Assembly (NCBI RefSeq): GCF_014529705.1
Contig: NZ_JAANIH010000002.1
Span: 161,572-225,571, forward strand
DNA from: Bradyrhizobium campsiandrae
GTDB lineage: Bacteria > Pseudomonadota > Alphaproteobacteria > Rhizobiales > Xanthobacteraceae
Length of the DNA: 64,000 bases
Direction: 5' to 3'
In this document: positions 63,693-64,000 of the stretch, piece after piece
How positions within the stretch are numbered: position 1 is the stretch's first letter
How the letters are laid out: the number at the start of each line of letters is the position of its first letter
Notes under the pieces: model-generated
What the model was told of the DNA's origin: nothing
Seen by the model: only the letters and a program-made list of their open reading frames with translations
Database searches by the model: none
Made by a program: the position numbers and the translations under genes

Positions 63693-64000
63693 CCGCAAGC
63701 AAGGTCCCTCCCGCGGTTGCCCTATGTTCACTCCTGAACAAAGTGTCCGCTCCAGCTCAAAGCTCCGTGGTTCTCCGGCCGAGAACAGAGTTCGAGGCGT
63801 GGCAAGCCTGCAACGCAGGACGGCCCGCATCGTTGCCTGCGCCTTTTGATCGCGCTGCCACAATTAGGTCAGACCCAGGTCTGGAACGTCCCGCGCGCCC
63901 AGCGCGTTGGCCCTTCGTCAAGGCAATGACGGAGTCTGAACTGCATGACAAAGCCGCTGACAAAAACCGTGCAGCTCCCGACGAGAACCGGAGCCACAAG
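63693..64000. other. Window-end region without a supported gene
   Basis: 308 bp after the last small gene. An open minus-strand frame (63757-63999) runs to the window edge with mostly low-complexity content, and no plus-strand gene is clear. Nothing else is recognised. Confidence 0.3.

Noticed and set aside
63757..63999. An 80-codon minus-strand frame at the window edge
   Set aside because: It is incomplete and low-complexity, with no motif or neighbour to support it.

Overview
The window is a stretch of chromosome from an alphaproteobacterium, most likely Bradyrhizobium or a close relative (Nitrobacteraceae). The grounds are high G+C, the alphaproteobacterial order lptF-lptG-lptD-surA-pdxA-rsmA, a stand-alone DnaA-like HdaA, the purM/purN, CDP-alcohol phosphotransferase, hdaA, ppk, ppx neighbourhood, and families of palindromic intergenic repeats. 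I see no rRNA, tRNA, CRISPR array, phage or intact transposase. Most genes are core metabolism or envelope genes; the accessory-looking parts are 4.1-14.6 kb and 22.8-23.6 kb.

Layout. 0-4.1 kb: L,D-transpeptidase, exported glutathione peroxidase, polysaccharide deacetylase and a DHFR-like protein. 4.1-14.6 kb: an outer-membrane island with two large autotransporters in opposite orientation. They share a related C-terminal half but carry unrelated N-terminal passengers, one aspartic-protease-like and one YVTN beta-propeller. Between them lie an Omp31-type barrel, a LuxR-type regulator and a truncated doxX copy; an intact doxX copy follows. 14.6-22.8 kb: malic enzyme (MaeB), an unknown anchored protein, AspRS and SelO. 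22.8-23.6 kb: a RAYT transposase gene broken by one stop codon and flanked by two palindromes. 23.6-27.7 kb: a GpdQ-like phosphodiesterase with Ugp-type permeases and binding protein behind a candidate Pho box.

27.7-38 kb: quinone oxidoreductase with divergent LysR gene, RNase D, class III aminotransferase, an isochorismatase-fold protein without its cysteine, two overlapping GNAT genes with a divergent LysR gene, a barrel protein with a Pro/Thr linker, and cspA. 38-46.6 kb: purM-purN, CDP-alcohol phosphotransferase, hdaA, ppk (candidate Pho box upstream), ppx, TerC and ndk. 46.8-54.3 kb: a small secreted Gly/His/Trp-rich protein, ABC-F ATPase, a secreted propeller, a frameshifted methyltransferase, a lipoprotein and pepA-holC. 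54.7-62.3 kb: the LPS-transport/OMP-chaperone/PdxA/RsmA operon, followed by a zinc alcohol dehydrogenase and a small unknown ORF.

Two threads stand out. One is phosphate economy: polyphosphate synthesis and hydrolysis plus salvage of glycerophosphodiesters, with Pho-box-like direct repeats in front of both loci. The other is outer-membrane construction: LptD/F/G and SurA on one side, and a modular autotransporter pair with swapped passengers on the other.
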